A stretch of 64,000 bases of DNA from Hyperoodon ampullatus. Its lineage: Eukaryota; Chordata; Mammalia; Artiodactyla; Ziphiidae. The translations under genes were made by a program, and so were the position numbers. Below are positions 10,010 to 22,160 of the stretch, piece after piece. The notes below the pieces were generated by a model that saw only the letters and a list, made by a program, of their open reading frames with translations, was not told the origin of the DNA and did no database searches. The stretch covers positions 367,001 through 431,000 of the forward strand of contig CATKHW010000298.1 of assembly GCA_949752795.1 (NCBI GenBank), given 5' to 3'. The first letter of the stretch is position 1. Each line of letters opens with the position of its first letter.

Positions 10010-10780
10010 TGCATCATTGTCGAAGTTGTGCCCCTCTTCCTGTGCTTTAAAGGCGATTCCAACGTACCTCTTGAAATCTGTTTCCTGCTATTCTGCCTCG
10101 CTTTCAAGTCTGCCTCGTTGCCTTCCCTCAACAGATTTTTGGACGATAGTTGTCCTTTATACTCGGCCTGTTTGTGAATTGCTGTGCCCCTGAGCTCCAT
10201 TTTTCAACCCGTTTTTGGTGAGCTGACCGCAAGTCCAAAATTTTTCTTCAGGAACTATACTGGTTCCCGGTGGGTGGCTGAGACTTTGGTTAATTCTTCT
10301 TCCTGCCGGGAAATTACAGTGATATGTGCCCTTCCAAATGCCTAACAGCTACTCTCTCATTGGTTCTCCCTCTTCCCTTTCATCCTCTGCCAAATTGGCA
10401 ACCTGTGCGAACCAGGAGGTTAAAGGGGCTGTCTCTCCAAGTTGGGAGGTTGATAGTAAAGCAGATGGAAAGTCAAACCGGAGCACCAGGAGAGGGACTA
10501 TTCGTTGAGTTTTAGAAACCTTTCGTATTCACAGTGTGTCCGTTCTCTAGGTTTCCCGTACATGTTATAACTGTAGTAATATTCCCTTCAACCTGGAGAG
10601 TTGGGACGCATGGAATGGGTGCCATGCATTATTGCTTTAAAGGGTCTGCATTTGCTCACCCAATCTCACCAATCCTCTCAGTCCCAAGTGTCCAGCCTTA
10701 TGCCACATCCAGCTGTCGTTGTAGATAGGGTCATTCTAGGTTTCATCAGAGACCCTGAAGGAATTGTAAAGAATATCCCA

Positions 10781-11664
10781 GTATTTTCGTTTTGTTTTTG
10801 AAATTCCTTTTTAGAGTGGGTTTGAGCTGATTCTCGCTGCCATGTTTATGCCAGTCTAGACACACTTGATTCCCTTACGGAGACATATCAATACATCGGT
10901 TTTAAGATTCTTACTAGTCAGATATATTCCTCTGCGGGAAATATGGTGTTTTGAGTCCCATTCACTGAGGAAGGTGTAGGTCTTGTCTATTCCATAGTTG
11001 GTTTTTGGAACGGTACTTGTGCTTATATCAAACTCTGGTTTTATGCATCACCCACCTCTCCTTCCCCCTTAAGCAGGCATAAGAGTGTTTTCTAAATGTG
11101 AGACACTGTTCTCTTTCCTAACTCAGTTCAAGTGTAGCCATGTTTACAGGATCTTCATAAGTGATATCTTATGATAAGTTTCTTTTTCTGTGTGACTTAT
11201 TGCACTTAGGATCATCGTACCTGAATCCACCCATTTTGCTGCTACTGGTCTTATGACATTGACTTCATTGCTGAGGGATATTCCATCGTACGTAAGAACC
11301 ACAATTTTTTGAACCATTTTTATATTTCCTGGGATATTTAAGGTGTACCCAAGTTGAGGTCCCTGTAAGCAGTGCAGCCCTAACTTTTGGGGTGGATCTG
11401 TCTTATTGATTTTCAGTTTTCCCAAGGTATATTCCCTAGACTGGAAGTGCCCTTGGCTCTGTAGCTCTGTTGTTTACTTGTTTTAGGGAACACAATGCAC
11501 TCCTCCAGAGAGGCAGTTGGCAATTTACATCCCGCCCATCAGCATAACAAAGCTCACAGGGCCTGTCTTGCCTTTCTGGTTTTTACACATTTTGTGGATG
11601 TCCCTTTTGACCGGTGGGAAGTGATACTTCTTTGTAGTGCAGATTTGCATTGCCCGCTTGCTTG
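10781..11664 (-). mobile_element. Truncated antisense L1, monomer G1
   Basis: The terminal frame is open at 11144-11425. The upstream QLPLW frame is shortened in the region of the 9-bp deletion (~11550). Confidence 0.9.
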
Positions 11665-11738
11665 CTTGGCCAAAAAGGGCGTATGCGTTTTCTCCTGAAT
11701 ATATTCAGGACAAAACGCATACGCCCTTTTTGGCCAAG
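11665..11738. repeat. 74-bp palindrome, G1 (1 mismatch)
   Basis: Type I with a C-C mispair at 28 (aggacaaaa on the right). Confidence 0.96.
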
Positions 11739-12510
11739 TGCATCACTGTCGAAGTTGTGCCCCTCTTCCTGTGCTTTAAAGGCGATTCCAACGTACCTCT
11801 TGAAATCTGTTTCCTGCTATTCTGCCTCGCTTTCAAGTCCGCCTCGTTGCCTTCCCTTAACAGATTTTTGGACGATAGTTGTCCTTTATTACTCGGCCGG
11901 TTTGTGAATTGCTGTGCCCCTTAGCTCCATTTTTCAACTCGTTTTCGGTAAGCTGACGGCAAGTCCAAAATTTAGGTTCAGGACCTATACTGGTTCCCGG
12001 TGGGGGGCTGAGACTTTGGTTAATTCTTCTTCCTGCCGGGAAATTACAGTGATATGTGCCCGTCCAAATGCCTAACTGCTACTCTCTCATTGGTTGTCCC
12101 TCTTCCCTTTCATCCTCTGCCAAATAGGCAACCTGTGCGAACCAGGAGGTTAAAGGGGCTGTCTCTCAAAGTTGGGAGGTTGGTAGTAAAGCAGATGGAA
12201 AGTCAAACCGGAGCACCAGGAGAGGGACTATTCGTTGAGTTTTAGAAACCTTTCGTATTCACAGTGTGTCCGTTCTCTAGGTTTCCCGTACATGTTATAG
12301 CTGTAGTAATATTCCCTTCAACCTGGAGAGTTGGTACCCATGGAATGGGTGCCAGGCATTTGTGCTTTAAAGGGTCTGCATTTGCTCACCCAATCTCACC
12401 AATCCTCTCAGTCCCAAGCGTCCAGACTTATGCCACATCCAGCTGTCGTTGTAGATAGGGTCATTCCAGGTTTCATCAGAGACCCTGAAGGAATTGTAAA
12501 GAATTTCCCA

Positions 12511-13403
12511 GTTTTTTTGTTTTGTTTTTGAAATTCCTTTTTATAGTGGGTTTGAGCTGATTCTCGCTGCCATGTTTATGCCAGTCTAGACACACTTGAT
12601 TCCCTTACGGAGACATATCCATACATAGGTTTTAAGATTCTTACTAGTCATATATATTCCTCTGTGGGAAATATGGGATTTTGAGTCCCTTTCACTGAGG
12701 AAGGTGTAGGTCTTGTCTATTCCATAGTTGGTTTTTGGAACGGTACCTGTGCTTATATCAAACTCTGGTTTTATGCATCACCCCACCTCTCCTTCCCCCT
12801 TAAGCAGGCATAAGAGTGTTTTCTAAATGTGAGACACTGTTCTCTTTCCTAACTCTGTTCAAGTGTAGCCATTTTTACAGGATCTTCATAAGTGATATCT
12901 TATGATAAGTTTCTTTTTCTGTGTGACTTATTTCACTTAGAATCATCGTACCTGAATCCACCCATTTTGCTACTACTGGTCTTATGACATTGATTTCATG
13001 GCTGAGGGATATTCCGTCGTACGTAAGTACCACAAATTTTTGAACAATTTTTATATTTCCTGGGATATTTAAGGTGTACCCAAGTTGAGGTCCTTGTAAG
13101 CAGTGCAGTCCTAAATTTTGGGGTGGCACTGTCTTATTGATTTTCAGTTTTCCCAAGGAATATTCCCTAGACTGGAAGTGCCCTTGGCTCTGTAGCTCTG
13201 TTCTTTACTTGTTTTTGGGAACACAATGCACACCCGCAGAGAGGCAGTTGGCAATTTACATCCCGCCCATCAGCATAACAAGGCTCCCTGTTCTCCAGGG
13301 CCTGTCTTGCCTTTCTGGTTTTTACACATTTTGTGGATGTCCCTTTTGACCGGTGGGAAGTGATACTTCTTTGTAGTGCAGATTTGCATTGCCCGCTTGC
13401 TTG
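12511..13403 (-). mobile_element. Truncated antisense L1, monomer H1
   Basis: The terminal frame is open at 12875-13156 (SHEIN version). The QLPLW frame is interrupted around gggaacacaatgcacacc (~13217). Confidence 0.9.
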
Positions 13404-13477
13404 CTAGGTCAAAAAGGGCGTATGCGTTTTCTCCTGAATATATTCAGGAGAAATCACATACGCCCTTTTTGGCCAAG
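13404..13477. repeat. 74-bp palindrome, H1 (4 mismatches)
   Basis: Mismatches at 3 and 6 (ctaggtc on the left) and at 22 and 24 (gaaatcacat on the right). Confidence 0.95.
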
Positions 13478-14241
13478 TGCATCATTGTCGAAGTTGTGCC
13501 CCTCTTCCTGTGTTTAAAGGCGATTCCAACGTACCTCTTGAAATCTGTTTCCTGCTCTTCTGCCTCGCTTTCAAGTCCGCCTCGTTGCCTTCCCTCAACA
13601 GATTTTTGGACGATAGTTGTCCTTTATTACTCGGCCAGTTTGTGAATTGCTGTGCCCCTGAGCTCCATTTTTCAACTCGTTTTTGGTGAGCTGACCGCAA
13701 GTCCAAAATTTTGGTTCAGGACCTATACTGGTTCCCGGTGGGTGGCTGAGACTTTGGTTAATTCTTCTTCCTGCCGGGAAGTTACAGTGATATGTGCCAG
13801 TCCAAATGCCTAACAGCTACTCTCTCATTGGTTCTCCCTCTTCCCTTTCATCCTCTGCCAAATTGGCAACCTGTGCGAACCAGGAGGTTAAAGGGGCTGT
13901 CTCTCCAAGTTGGGAGGTTGATAGTAAAGCAGATGGAAAGTCAAACCGGAGCACCAGGAGAGGGACTATTCGTTGAGTTTTAGAAACCTTTCGTATTCAC
14001 AGTGTGTCCGTTCTCTAGGTTTCCCGTACATGTTATAACTGTAGAAATATTCCCTTCAACCTGGAGAGTTGGGACCCATGGAATGGGTGCCTTGCATTAT
14101 TGCTTTAAAGGGTCTGCATCTGCTCACCCAATATCACCAATCTCCCAAGTGTCCAGCCTTATGCCACATCCAGCTGTCGTTGTAGATAGGGTCATTCCAG
14201 GTTTCATCAGAGACCCTGAAGGAATTGTAAAGAATTTCCCA

Positions 14242-15134
14242 GTTGTTTTGTTTTATTTTTGAAATTCCTTTTTATAGTGGGTTTGAGCTGATTCTCGCTG
14301 CCATGTTTATGCCAGTCTAGACACACTTGATTCCCTTACGGAGACATATCAATACATAGGTTTTAAGATTCTTACTAGTCAGATATATTCCTCTGCGGGA
14401 AATATGGGGTTTTGAGTCCCTTTCACTGAGGAAGGTGTAGGTCTTGTCTATTCCATAGTTGGTTTTTGGAACGGTACCTGTGCTTATATCAAACTCTGGT
14501 TTTATGCATCACCCCACCTCTCCTTCCCCCTTAAGCAGGCATAAGAGTGTTTTCTAAATGTGAGACACTGTTCTCTTTCCTAACTCAGTTCAAGTGTAGC
14601 CATGTTTACAGGATCTTCATAAGTGATATCTTATGATAAGTTTCTTTTTCTGTGTGACTTATTTCACTTAGAATCATCGTACCTGAATCCACCCATTTTG
14701 CTGCTACTGGTCTTATGACATTGATTTCATGGCTGAGGGATATTCCATCGTACGTAAGTACCACAATTTTCTGAACCATTTTTATATTTCCTGGGATGTT
14801 TGAGGTGTACCCAAGTTGAGGTCCTTGTAAGCAGTGCCACCCTAAATTTTGGGGTGGCTCTGTCTTATTCATTTTCAGTTTTCCCAAGGTATATTCCCTA
14901 GACTGGAAGTGCCCTTGGCTCTGTAGCTCTGTTTTTTACTTGTTTTAGGGAACACAATGCACTCCTCCAGAGAGGCAGTTGGCAATTTACATCCCGCCCA
15001 TCAGCATAACAAGGCTCCCTGTTCTCCAGGGCCTGTCTTGCCTTTCTGGTTTTTACACATTTTGTGGATGTCCCTTTTGACCGGTGGGAAGTGATACTTC
15101 TTTGTAGTGCAGATTTGCATTGCCCGCTTGCTTG
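14242..15134 (-). mobile_element. Truncated antisense L1, monomer I1
   Basis: Both frames are open (14606-14887, 14898-15143). The variant tail gttgttttgttttattttt carries two changes in the former poly(A). Confidence 0.9.
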
Positions 15135-15208
15135 CTTGGCCAAAAAGGGCGTATGCGTTTTCTCCTGAATATATTCAGGAGAAAACGCATACGCCCTTTT
15201 AGGCCAAG
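15135..15208. repeat. 74-bp palindrome, I1 (1 mismatch)
   Basis: Type I with a private mismatch at 8 (cttttaggcc). Confidence 0.96.
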
Positions 15209-15980
15209 TGCATCATTGTCGAAGTTGTGCCCCTCTTCCTGTGCTTTAAAGGCGATTCCAACGTACCTCTTGAAATCTGTTTCCTGCTATTCTGCCTCGC
15301 TTTCAGGTGTGCCTCGTTGCCTTCCCTCAACAGATTTTTGGACGATAGTTGTCCTTTATTACTCGGCCAGTTTGTGAATTGCTGTGCCCCTGAGCTCCAT
15401 TTTTCAACTCGTTTTTGGTGAGCAGACCGCAAGTCCAAAATTTTGGTTCGGGACCTATACTGGTTCCCAGTGGGTGGCTGAGACTTTGGTTAATTCTTCT
15501 TCCTGCCGGCAAATTACAGTGATATGTGCCCGTCCAAATGCCTAACAGCTACTCTCTCTTTGGTTCTCCCTCTTCCCTTTCATCCTCTGCCAAATTGGCA
15601 ACCTGTGCGAACCAGGAGGTTAAAGGGGCTGTCTCTCCAAGCTGGGAGGTTGATGGTAAAGCAGATGGAAAGTCAAACCGGAGCACCAGGAGAGGGACTA
15701 TTCGTTGAGTTTTAGAAACCTTTCATATTCACAGTGTGTCCGTTCTCCAGGTTTCCCGTGCATGTTATAGCTGTAGTAATATTCCCTTCAACCTGGAGAG
15801 TTGGGACCCATGGAATGTGTGCCAGGCATTTGTGCTTTAAAGGGTCTGCATTTGCTCACCCAATCTCACCAATCGTCTCAGTCCCAAGTGTCCCTCTTTA
15901 TGCCACATCCAGCTGTCGTTGTAGATATGGTCATTCCAGGTTTCATCAGAGACCCTGAAGGAATTGTAAAGAATTTCCCA

Positions 15981-16873
15981 GTTTTTTTGTTTTGTTTTTG
16001 AAATTACTTTTTATAGTGGGTTTGAGCTGATTCTCGCTGCCATGTTTATGCCAGTCTAGACACACTTGATTCCCTTACGGAGACATATCAATACATAGGT
16101 TTTAAGATTCTTACTAGTCAGATATATTCCTCTGCGGGAAATATGGGGTTTTGAGTCCCTTTCACTGAGGAAGGTGTAGGTCTTGTCTATTCCATAGTTG
16201 GTTTTTGGAACGGTACCTGTGCTTATATCAAACTCTGGTTTTATGCATCACACCACCTCTCCTTCCCCCTTAAGCAGGCATAAGAGTGTTTTCTAAATGT
16301 GAGACTCTGTTCTCTTTCCTAACTCAGTTCAAGTGTAGCCATGTTTACAGGATCTTCATAAGTGATATCTTATGATAAGTTTCTTTTTCTGTGTGACTTA
16401 TTTCACTTAGATTCATCGTATCTGAATCCACCCATTTTGCTGCTACTGGTCTTATGACATTGATTTCATGGCTGAGGGATATTCCATCGTACGTAAGTAC
16501 CACAATTTTTTGAACGATTTTTATATTTCCTGGGATATTTAAGGTGTACCCAAGTTGAGGTCCTTGTAAGCAGTGCAGCCCTAAATTTTGGGCTGGCTCT
16601 GTCTTATTGATTTTCAATTTTCCCAAGGTATATTCCCTAGACTGAAAGTGCCCTTGGCTCTGTAGCTATGTTGTTTACTTGTTTTAGGGAACACAATGCA
16701 CTCCTCCAGAGAGGCAGTTGGCAATTTACATCCCGCCCATCAGCATAACAAGGCTCCCTGTTCTCCAGGGCCTGTCTTGCCTTTCTGGTTTTTACACATT
16801 TTGTGGATGTCCCTTTTGACCGGTGGGAAGTGATACTCCTTTGTAGTGCAGATTTGCATTGACCGCTTGCTTG
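15981..16873 (-). mobile_element. Truncated antisense L1, monomer J1
   Basis: Both frames are open (16345-16626, 16637-16882). The terminal block has DSDTMNLSEIS. Confidence 0.9.
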
Positions 16874-16947
16874 CTTGGCCAAAAAGGGCGTATGCGTTTT
16901 CTCCTGAATATATTCAGGAGAAAACGCATACGCCCTTTTTGGCCAAG
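16874..16947. repeat. 74-bp palindrome, J1 (perfect, type I)
   Basis: All pairs match. J2 and J3 have one mismatch. Confidence 0.97.
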
Positions 16948-17718
16948 TGCATCATTGTCGAAGTTGTGCCCCTCTTCCTGTGCTTTAAAGGCGATTCCAA
17001 CGTACCTCTTGAAATCTGTTTCCTGCTATTCTGCCTCGCTTTCAAGTCTGCCTCGTTGCCTTCCCTCAACAGATTTTGGGACGATAGTTGTCCTTTATTG
17101 CTCAGCCAGTTTGTGAATTGCTGTGCCCCTGAGCTCCATTTTTCAACTCGTTTTTGGTGAGCTGACCGCAAGTCCGAAATTTTGGTTCTGGACCTATACT
17201 GGTTCCGGATGGTGGCTGAGTTTTTGCTTAATTCTTCTTCCTGCCGGGAAATTACAGTGATATTTGCCCGTCCAAATGCCTAACAGCTACTCTCTCATTG
17301 GTTCTCCCTCTTCCCTTTCATCCTCTGCCAAATTGGCAACCTGTGCGAACCAGGAGGTTAAAGGGGCTGTCTCTCCAAGTTGGGAGGCTGATAGTAAAGC
17401 AGATGGAAAGTCAAACCGGAGCACCAGGAGAGGGACTATTCGTTGAGTTTTAGAAACCTTTCGTATTCACAGTGTGTCCGTTCTCTAGGTTTCCCGTACA
17501 TGTTATAACTGTAGTAATATTCCCTTCAACCTGGAGAGTTGGGACCCATGGAATGGGTGCCATGCATTATTGCTTTAAAGGTTCTGCATTTTCTCACCCA
17601 ATCTCACGAATCCTCTCAGTCCCAAGTGTCCAGCCTTATGCCACATCCAGCTGTCGTTGTAGATAGGGTCATTCCAGGTTTCATCAGAGACCCTGAAGGA
17701 ATTGTAAAGAATTTCCCA

Positions 17719-18611
17719 GTTTTTGTGTTTTGTTTTTGAAATTCCTTTTTATAGTGGGTTTGAGCTGATTCTCGCTGCCATGTTTATGCCAGTCTAGACA
17801 CACTTGATTCCCTTATGGAGACATATCAATACATAGGTTTTAAGATTCTTACTAGTCAGATATATTCCTCTGCGGGAAATATGGGGTGTTGAGTCCCTTT
17901 CACTGAGGAAGGTGTAGGTCTTGTCTATTCCATAGTTGGTTTTTGGAATGGTACCTGTGCTTATATCAAACTCTGGTTTTATGCATCACCCCACCTCTCC
18001 TTCCCCCTTAAGCAGGCATAAGAGTGTTTTCTAAATGTGAGACACTGTTCTCTTTCCTAACTCAGTTCAAGTGTAGCCATGTTTACAGGATCTTCATAAG
18101 TGATATCTTATGATAAGTTTCTGTTTCTCTGTGACTTATTTCACTTAGAATCACCGTACCTGAATCCACCCATTTTGCTGCTACTGGTCTTATGACATTG
18201 ATTTCATGGCTGAGGGATATTCCATCGTACTTAAGTACCTCAATTTTTTGAACCATTTTTATATTTCCTGGGATATTTAAGGTGTACCCAAGTTGAGGTC
18301 GTTGTAAGCAGTGCAGCCCTAAATTTTGGTGTGGCTCTGTATTATTGATTTTCAGTTTTCCCAAGGTATATTCCCTAGACTGGAAGTGCCCTTGGCTCTG
18401 TAGCTCTGTTCTTTGCTTGTTTTAGGGAACACAATGCACTCCTCCAGAGAGACAGTTGGCAATTTACATCCCGCCCATCAGCATTACAAGGCTCCCTGTT
18501 TCCCCGGGCCTGTCTTGTCTTTCTGGTTTTTACACATTTTGTGGATGTCCTTTTTGACCGGTGGGAAGTGATACTTCTTTGTAGTGCAGATTTGCATTGC
18601 CCGCTTGCTTG
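17719..18611 (-). mobile_element. Truncated antisense L1, monomer K1
   Basis: Both frames are open (18083-18364, 18375-18620). K-specific changes give LSEISHRETE and QLSLW. Confidence 0.9.
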
Positions 18612-18685
18612 CTTGGCCAAAAAGGGCGTATGCGTTTTCTCCTGAATATATTCAGGAGAAAACGCATACGCCCTTTTTGGCCAAG
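18612..18685. repeat. 74-bp palindrome, K1 (perfect, type I)
   Basis: All pairs match, as in K2 and K'. Confidence 0.97.
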
Positions 18686-19456
18686 TGCATCATTGTCGAA
18701 GTTGTGCCCCTCTTCCTGTGCTTTAAAGGCGATTCCAACGTACCTCTTGAAATCTGTTTCCTGCTATTCTGCCTCGCTTTCAAGTCCGCCTCGTTGCCTT
18801 CCCTCAATAGATTTTTGGACAATAGTTGTCCTTTATTCCTCGGCCAGTTTGTGAATTGCTGTGCCCCTGAGGTCCTTTTTTCAACCCGTTTTTGGTGAGC
18901 GGACCGCAAGTCCAAAATTTTGTTTCGGTACCTATACTGGTTCCCAGTGGTTGGCTGAGAGTTTGGTTAATTCTTCTTCCTGCCGGGAAATTACAGTGAT
19001 ATGTGCCCGTCCAAATGCCTAACAGCTACTCTCTCATTGGTTCTCCCGCTTCCCTTTCATCCTCTGCAAATTGGCAACCTCTGCGAACCAGGATGTTAAA
19101 GGGGCTGTCTCTCCAAGTTGGGAGGTTGATAGCAAAGCAGATGGAAAGTCAAACCGGAGCACCAGGAGAGGGACTATTCGTTGAGTTTTAGAAACCTTTC
19201 ATATTCACAGTGTGTCCATTCTCTAGGTTTCCCGTATATGTTATAGCTGTAGTAATATTCCCTTCAACCTGGAGAGTTGGTACCCATGGAATGGGTGCCA
19301 GGCATTTGTGCTTTAAAGGGTCTGCATTTGCTCACCCAATCTCACCAATCGTCTCAGTCCCAAGTGTACCTCCTTATGCCACATCCAGCTTTCGTTGTAG
19401 ATAGGGTCATTCCAGGTTTCATCAGAGACCCTGAAGGAATTGTAAAGAATTTCCCA

Positions 19457-20349
19457 GTTTTTTTGTTTTGTTTTTGAAATTCCTTTTTATAGTGGGTTTG
19501 AGCTGATTCTCGCTGCCATGTTTATGCCAGTCTAGACACACTTGATTCCCTTACGGAGACATATCAATACATAGGTTTTAAAATTCTTACTAGTCAGATA
19601 TATTCCTCTGCGGGAAATATGGGGTTTTGAGTCCCTTTCACTGAGGAAGGTGTAGGTCTTGTCTATTCCATAGTTGGTTTTTGGAACGGTACCTGTGCTT
19701 ATATCAAACTCTGGTTTTATGCATCACCCCACCTCTCCTTCCTCCTTAAGCAGGCATAAGAGTGTTTTCTAAATGTGAGACACTGTTCTCTTTCCTAACT
19801 CAGTTCAAGTGTAGCCATGTTTACAGGATCTTCATAAGTGATATCTTATGATAAGTTTCTTTTTCTGTGTGACTTATTTCACTTAGAATCATCGTACCTG
19901 AATCCACCCATTTTGCTGCTACTGGTCTTATGACATTGATTTCATGGCTGAGGGATATTCCATCGTACGTAAGTACCACAATTTTTTGAACCATTTTTAT
20001 ATTTCCTGGGATATTTAAGGTGTACCCAAGTTGAGGTCCTTGTAAGCAGTGCAGCCCTAAATTTTGGGCTGGCTCTGTCTTATTGATTTTCAGTTTTCCC
20101 AAGGTATATTCCCTAGACTGGAAGTGCCCTTGGCGCTGTGGCTCTGTTGTTTACTTGTTTTAGGGAACACAATGCACTCTTCCAGAGAGGCAGTTGGCAA
20201 TTTACATCCCGCCCATCAGCATAACAAGGCTCCCTGTTCTCCAGGGCCTGTCTTGACTTTCTGGTTTTTACACATTTTGTGGATGTCCCTTTTGACCGGT
20301 GGGAAGTGATACTTCTTTGTAGTGCAGATTTGCATTGCCCGCTTGCTTG
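19457..20349 (-). mobile_element. Truncated antisense L1, monomer A2
   Basis: The terminal frame broken in A1 is open here (19821-20102). The QLPLW frame is at 20113-20358. Confidence 0.9.
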
Positions 20350-20423
20350 CTTGGCCAAAAAGGGCGTATGCGTTTTCTCCTGAATATATTCAGGAGAAAA
20401 CGCATACGCCCTTTTTGGCCAAG
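20350..20423. repeat. 74-bp palindrome, A2 (perfect, type I)
   Basis: Identical to A1 over the palindrome. Confidence 0.97.
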
Positions 20424-21195
20424 TGCATCATTGTCGAAGTTGTGCCCGTCTTCCTGAGCTTTAAAGGCGATTCCAACGTACCTCTTGAAATCTGTTTCCT
20501 GATATTCTGCCTCGCTTTCAAGTCCGCCTCGTTGTCTTCCCTGAACAGATTTTTGGACGATAGTTGTCCTTTATTACTCGGCCAGTTTGTGAATTGCTGT
20601 GCCCCTGAGCTCCATTTATCAACTCGTTTTTGGTGAGCTGACCGCAAGTCCAAAATATTGGTTCAGGACCTATACTGGTTCCCGGTGGGGGGCTGAGACT
20701 TTGGTTAATTCTTCTTCCTGCAGGGAAATTACAGTGATATGTGCCCGTCCAAATGCCTAACAGGCACTCTCTCATTGATTCTCCCTCTACACTTTCATCC
20801 TCTGCCAAATTGGAAACGTGTGCGAACCAGGAGGTTAAAGGGGCTGTCTCTCCAAGTTGGGAGGTTGATAGTAAAGCAGATGGAAAGTCAAACAGTAGCA
20901 CCAGGAGAGGGAATATTCGTTGAGTTTTAGAAACCTTTCGTATTCACAGTGTGTCCATTCTCTAGTTTTCCCGTACATGTTATAACTGTAGTAATATTCC
21001 CTTCAACCTGGAGAGTTGGGACCCATCGAATGGGTGCCATGCATTATTGCTTTAAAGGGTCTGCATTTGCTCACCCAATCTCACCAATCCTCTCAGTCCC
21101 AAGTGTCCAGCCTTATGCCACATCCAGCTGTCGTTGTAGATAGGGTCATTCCAGGTTTCATCAGAGACCCTGAGGGAATTGGAAAGATTTTCCCA

Positions 21196-22086
21196 GTTTT
21201 TTTGTTTTGTTTTTGAAATTCCTTTTTATAGTGGGTTTGAGCTGATTCTCGCTGCCATGTTTATGCCAGTCTAGACACACTTGATTCCCTTACGGGGACA
21301 TAGCAGTACATAGGTTTTAAGATTCTTACTAGTCAGATATATTCCTCTGCGGGAAATATGGGGTTTTGAGTCCCTTTCACTGAGGAAGGTGTAGGTCTTG
21401 TCTATTCCATAGTTGGTTTTTGGAACGGTACCTGTGCTTATATCAAACTCTGGTTTTATGCATCACACCACCTCTCCTTCCCCCTTAAGCAGGCATAAGA
21501 GTGTTTTCTAAATGTGAGACACTGTTCTCTTTCCTAACTCAGTTCAAGTGTAGCCATGTTTACAAGATCTTCATAAGTGATATCTTATGATAAGTTTCTT
21601 TTTCTGTGTGACTTATTTCACTTAGAATCATCGTACCTGAATGAACCCATTTTGCTGCTACTGGTCTTATGACATTGATTTCATGGCTGAGGGATATTGC
21701 ATCGTACATACGTACCACAATTTTTTGAACCATTTTTATATTTTTGGGATATTTAAGTGTACCCAGGTTGAGGTCCTTGTAAGCAGTGCAGCCCTAAATT
21801 TTGGGGTTGCTCTGTCTTATTGATTTTCAGTTTTCCCAAGGTATATTCCCTAGACTGGAAGTGCCCTTGGCTCTGTAGCTCTGTTCTTTACTTGTTTTAG
21901 GGAACACAATGCACTCCTGCAGAGGGGCAGTTGGCAATTTACATCCCGCCCATCAGCATAACAAGGCTCCCTGTTCTCCAGGGCCTGTCTTGCCTTTCTG
22001 GTTTTTACACATATTGTGGATGTCCGTTTTGACCAGTGGGAAGTGATACTTCTTTGTAGTGCAGATTTGCATTGCCCACTTGCTTG
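21196..22086 (-). mobile_element. Truncated antisense L1, monomer B2
   Basis: Terminal frame broken as in B1. The QLPLC frame is open at 21850-22095. Confidence 0.88.
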
Positions 22087-22160
22087 CTTGGCCAAAAAGG
22101 TCGTATGCGTTTTCTCCGGAATATATTCAGGAGAAAAAGCATACGCCCTTTTTGGCCAAG
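22087..22160. repeat. 74-bp palindrome, B2 (3 mismatches)
   Basis: The same three mispairs as B1 (15, 23, 32). Confidence 0.95.

Larger units (their letters stand above)
9043..10780 (+). repeat. Monomer F1
   Basis: F-type markers are cctctgtgggaaatatgg (~9190), tttttgcaacggtac (~9264), cttatggcattgac (~9512), aagtgccataggctc (~9708), a one-base-short tttatactcggcctg (~10157) and gggacgcatggaatgg (~10603). Confidence 0.95.
10781..12510 (+). repeat. Monomer G1 (1,730 bp, 9-bp deletion)
   Basis: G-type markers are acatcggttttaag (~10895), catcacccacctc (~11047, one C short), a 9-bp deletion giving acaaagctcacagggcc (~11547), catcactgtcg (~11740), cccttagctcc (~11917), cggtaagctgacgg (~11945), gcctaactgctac (~12070) and aagcgtccagac (~12416). 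G is the last monomer of the type-2 block. Confidence 0.95.
12511..14241 (+). repeat. Monomer H1 (1,731 bp, 7-bp deletion)
   Basis: H-type markers are atatccatacatagg (~12615), gtcatatatattcc (~12646), aactctgttcaag (~12850), gctactactgg (~12969), cacaaatttttgaac (~13030), gggaacacaatgcacacc (~13217), ctgtgtttaaaggcg (~13508, one base short) and a 7-bp deletion giving caccaatctcccaag (~14134). It is the first of the type-1 monomers H-K. Confidence 0.95.
14242..15980 (+). repeat. Monomer I1
   Basis: I-type markers are a variant T-tract (gttgttttgttttattttt, ~14242, shared with I3 but not I2), gggatgtttgaggtg (~14793), gcagtgccaccc (~14830), tcttattcattttc (~14862), ctttcaggtgtgcc (~15300), gtgagcagaccg (~15418), ggaatgtgtgccagg (~15812) and gtagatatggtc (~15920). 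Confidence 0.95.
15981..17718 (+). repeat. Monomer J1
   Basis: J-type markers are gaaattactttttatag (~16000), tagattcatcgtatctg (~16408), gactgaaagtgccc (~16640), tagctatgttg (~16663), tgatactcctttg (~16832), cattgaccgcttg (~16857), gattttgggacg (~17072), ttccggatggtggctg (~17203), gatatttgcccg (~17260) and gggaggctgatag (~17382). Confidence 0.95.
354..19456 (+). repeat. Higher-order repeat copy 1 (11 monomers: A B C D E F G H I J K)
   Basis: Eleven monomers recur in the same order one HOR later. The spacing between the A landmarks at 1009 and 20113 is 19,104 bp. Comparing A by eye (354-2091 against 19457-21195), I find about six substitutions in the landmark-to-landmark part plus a single-base length difference near 957, so the copies are more than 99% alike there. 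Different monomer types within the copy differ by clearly more. Monomer X is missing, and the C-to-D transition contains a recombination junction at 5603-5721. Confidence 0.93.
17719..19456 (+). repeat. Monomer K1
   Basis: K-type markers are cccttatggagac (~17810), ggggtgttgagtcc (~17883), aatcaccgtacc (~18149), gtacttaagtacctc (~18227), gtcgttgtaagc (~18298), gtattattgattttc (~18348), cattacaaggctccc (~18482), tttccccgggcc (~18499), ggaccgcaagtcc (~18901) and ggatgttaaagg (~19091). The private catattcac (~19200) reads cgtattcac in K0 and K2. Confidence 0.95.
19457..21195 (+). repeat. Monomer A2
   Basis: A-type throughout. Private changes are catttatcaactc (~20614), gggaatattcg (~20909) and ttggaaagattttc (~21179). 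It reads gtagatagggtc (~21136) where A1 and A3 share gtaggtag. Confidence 0.95.
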
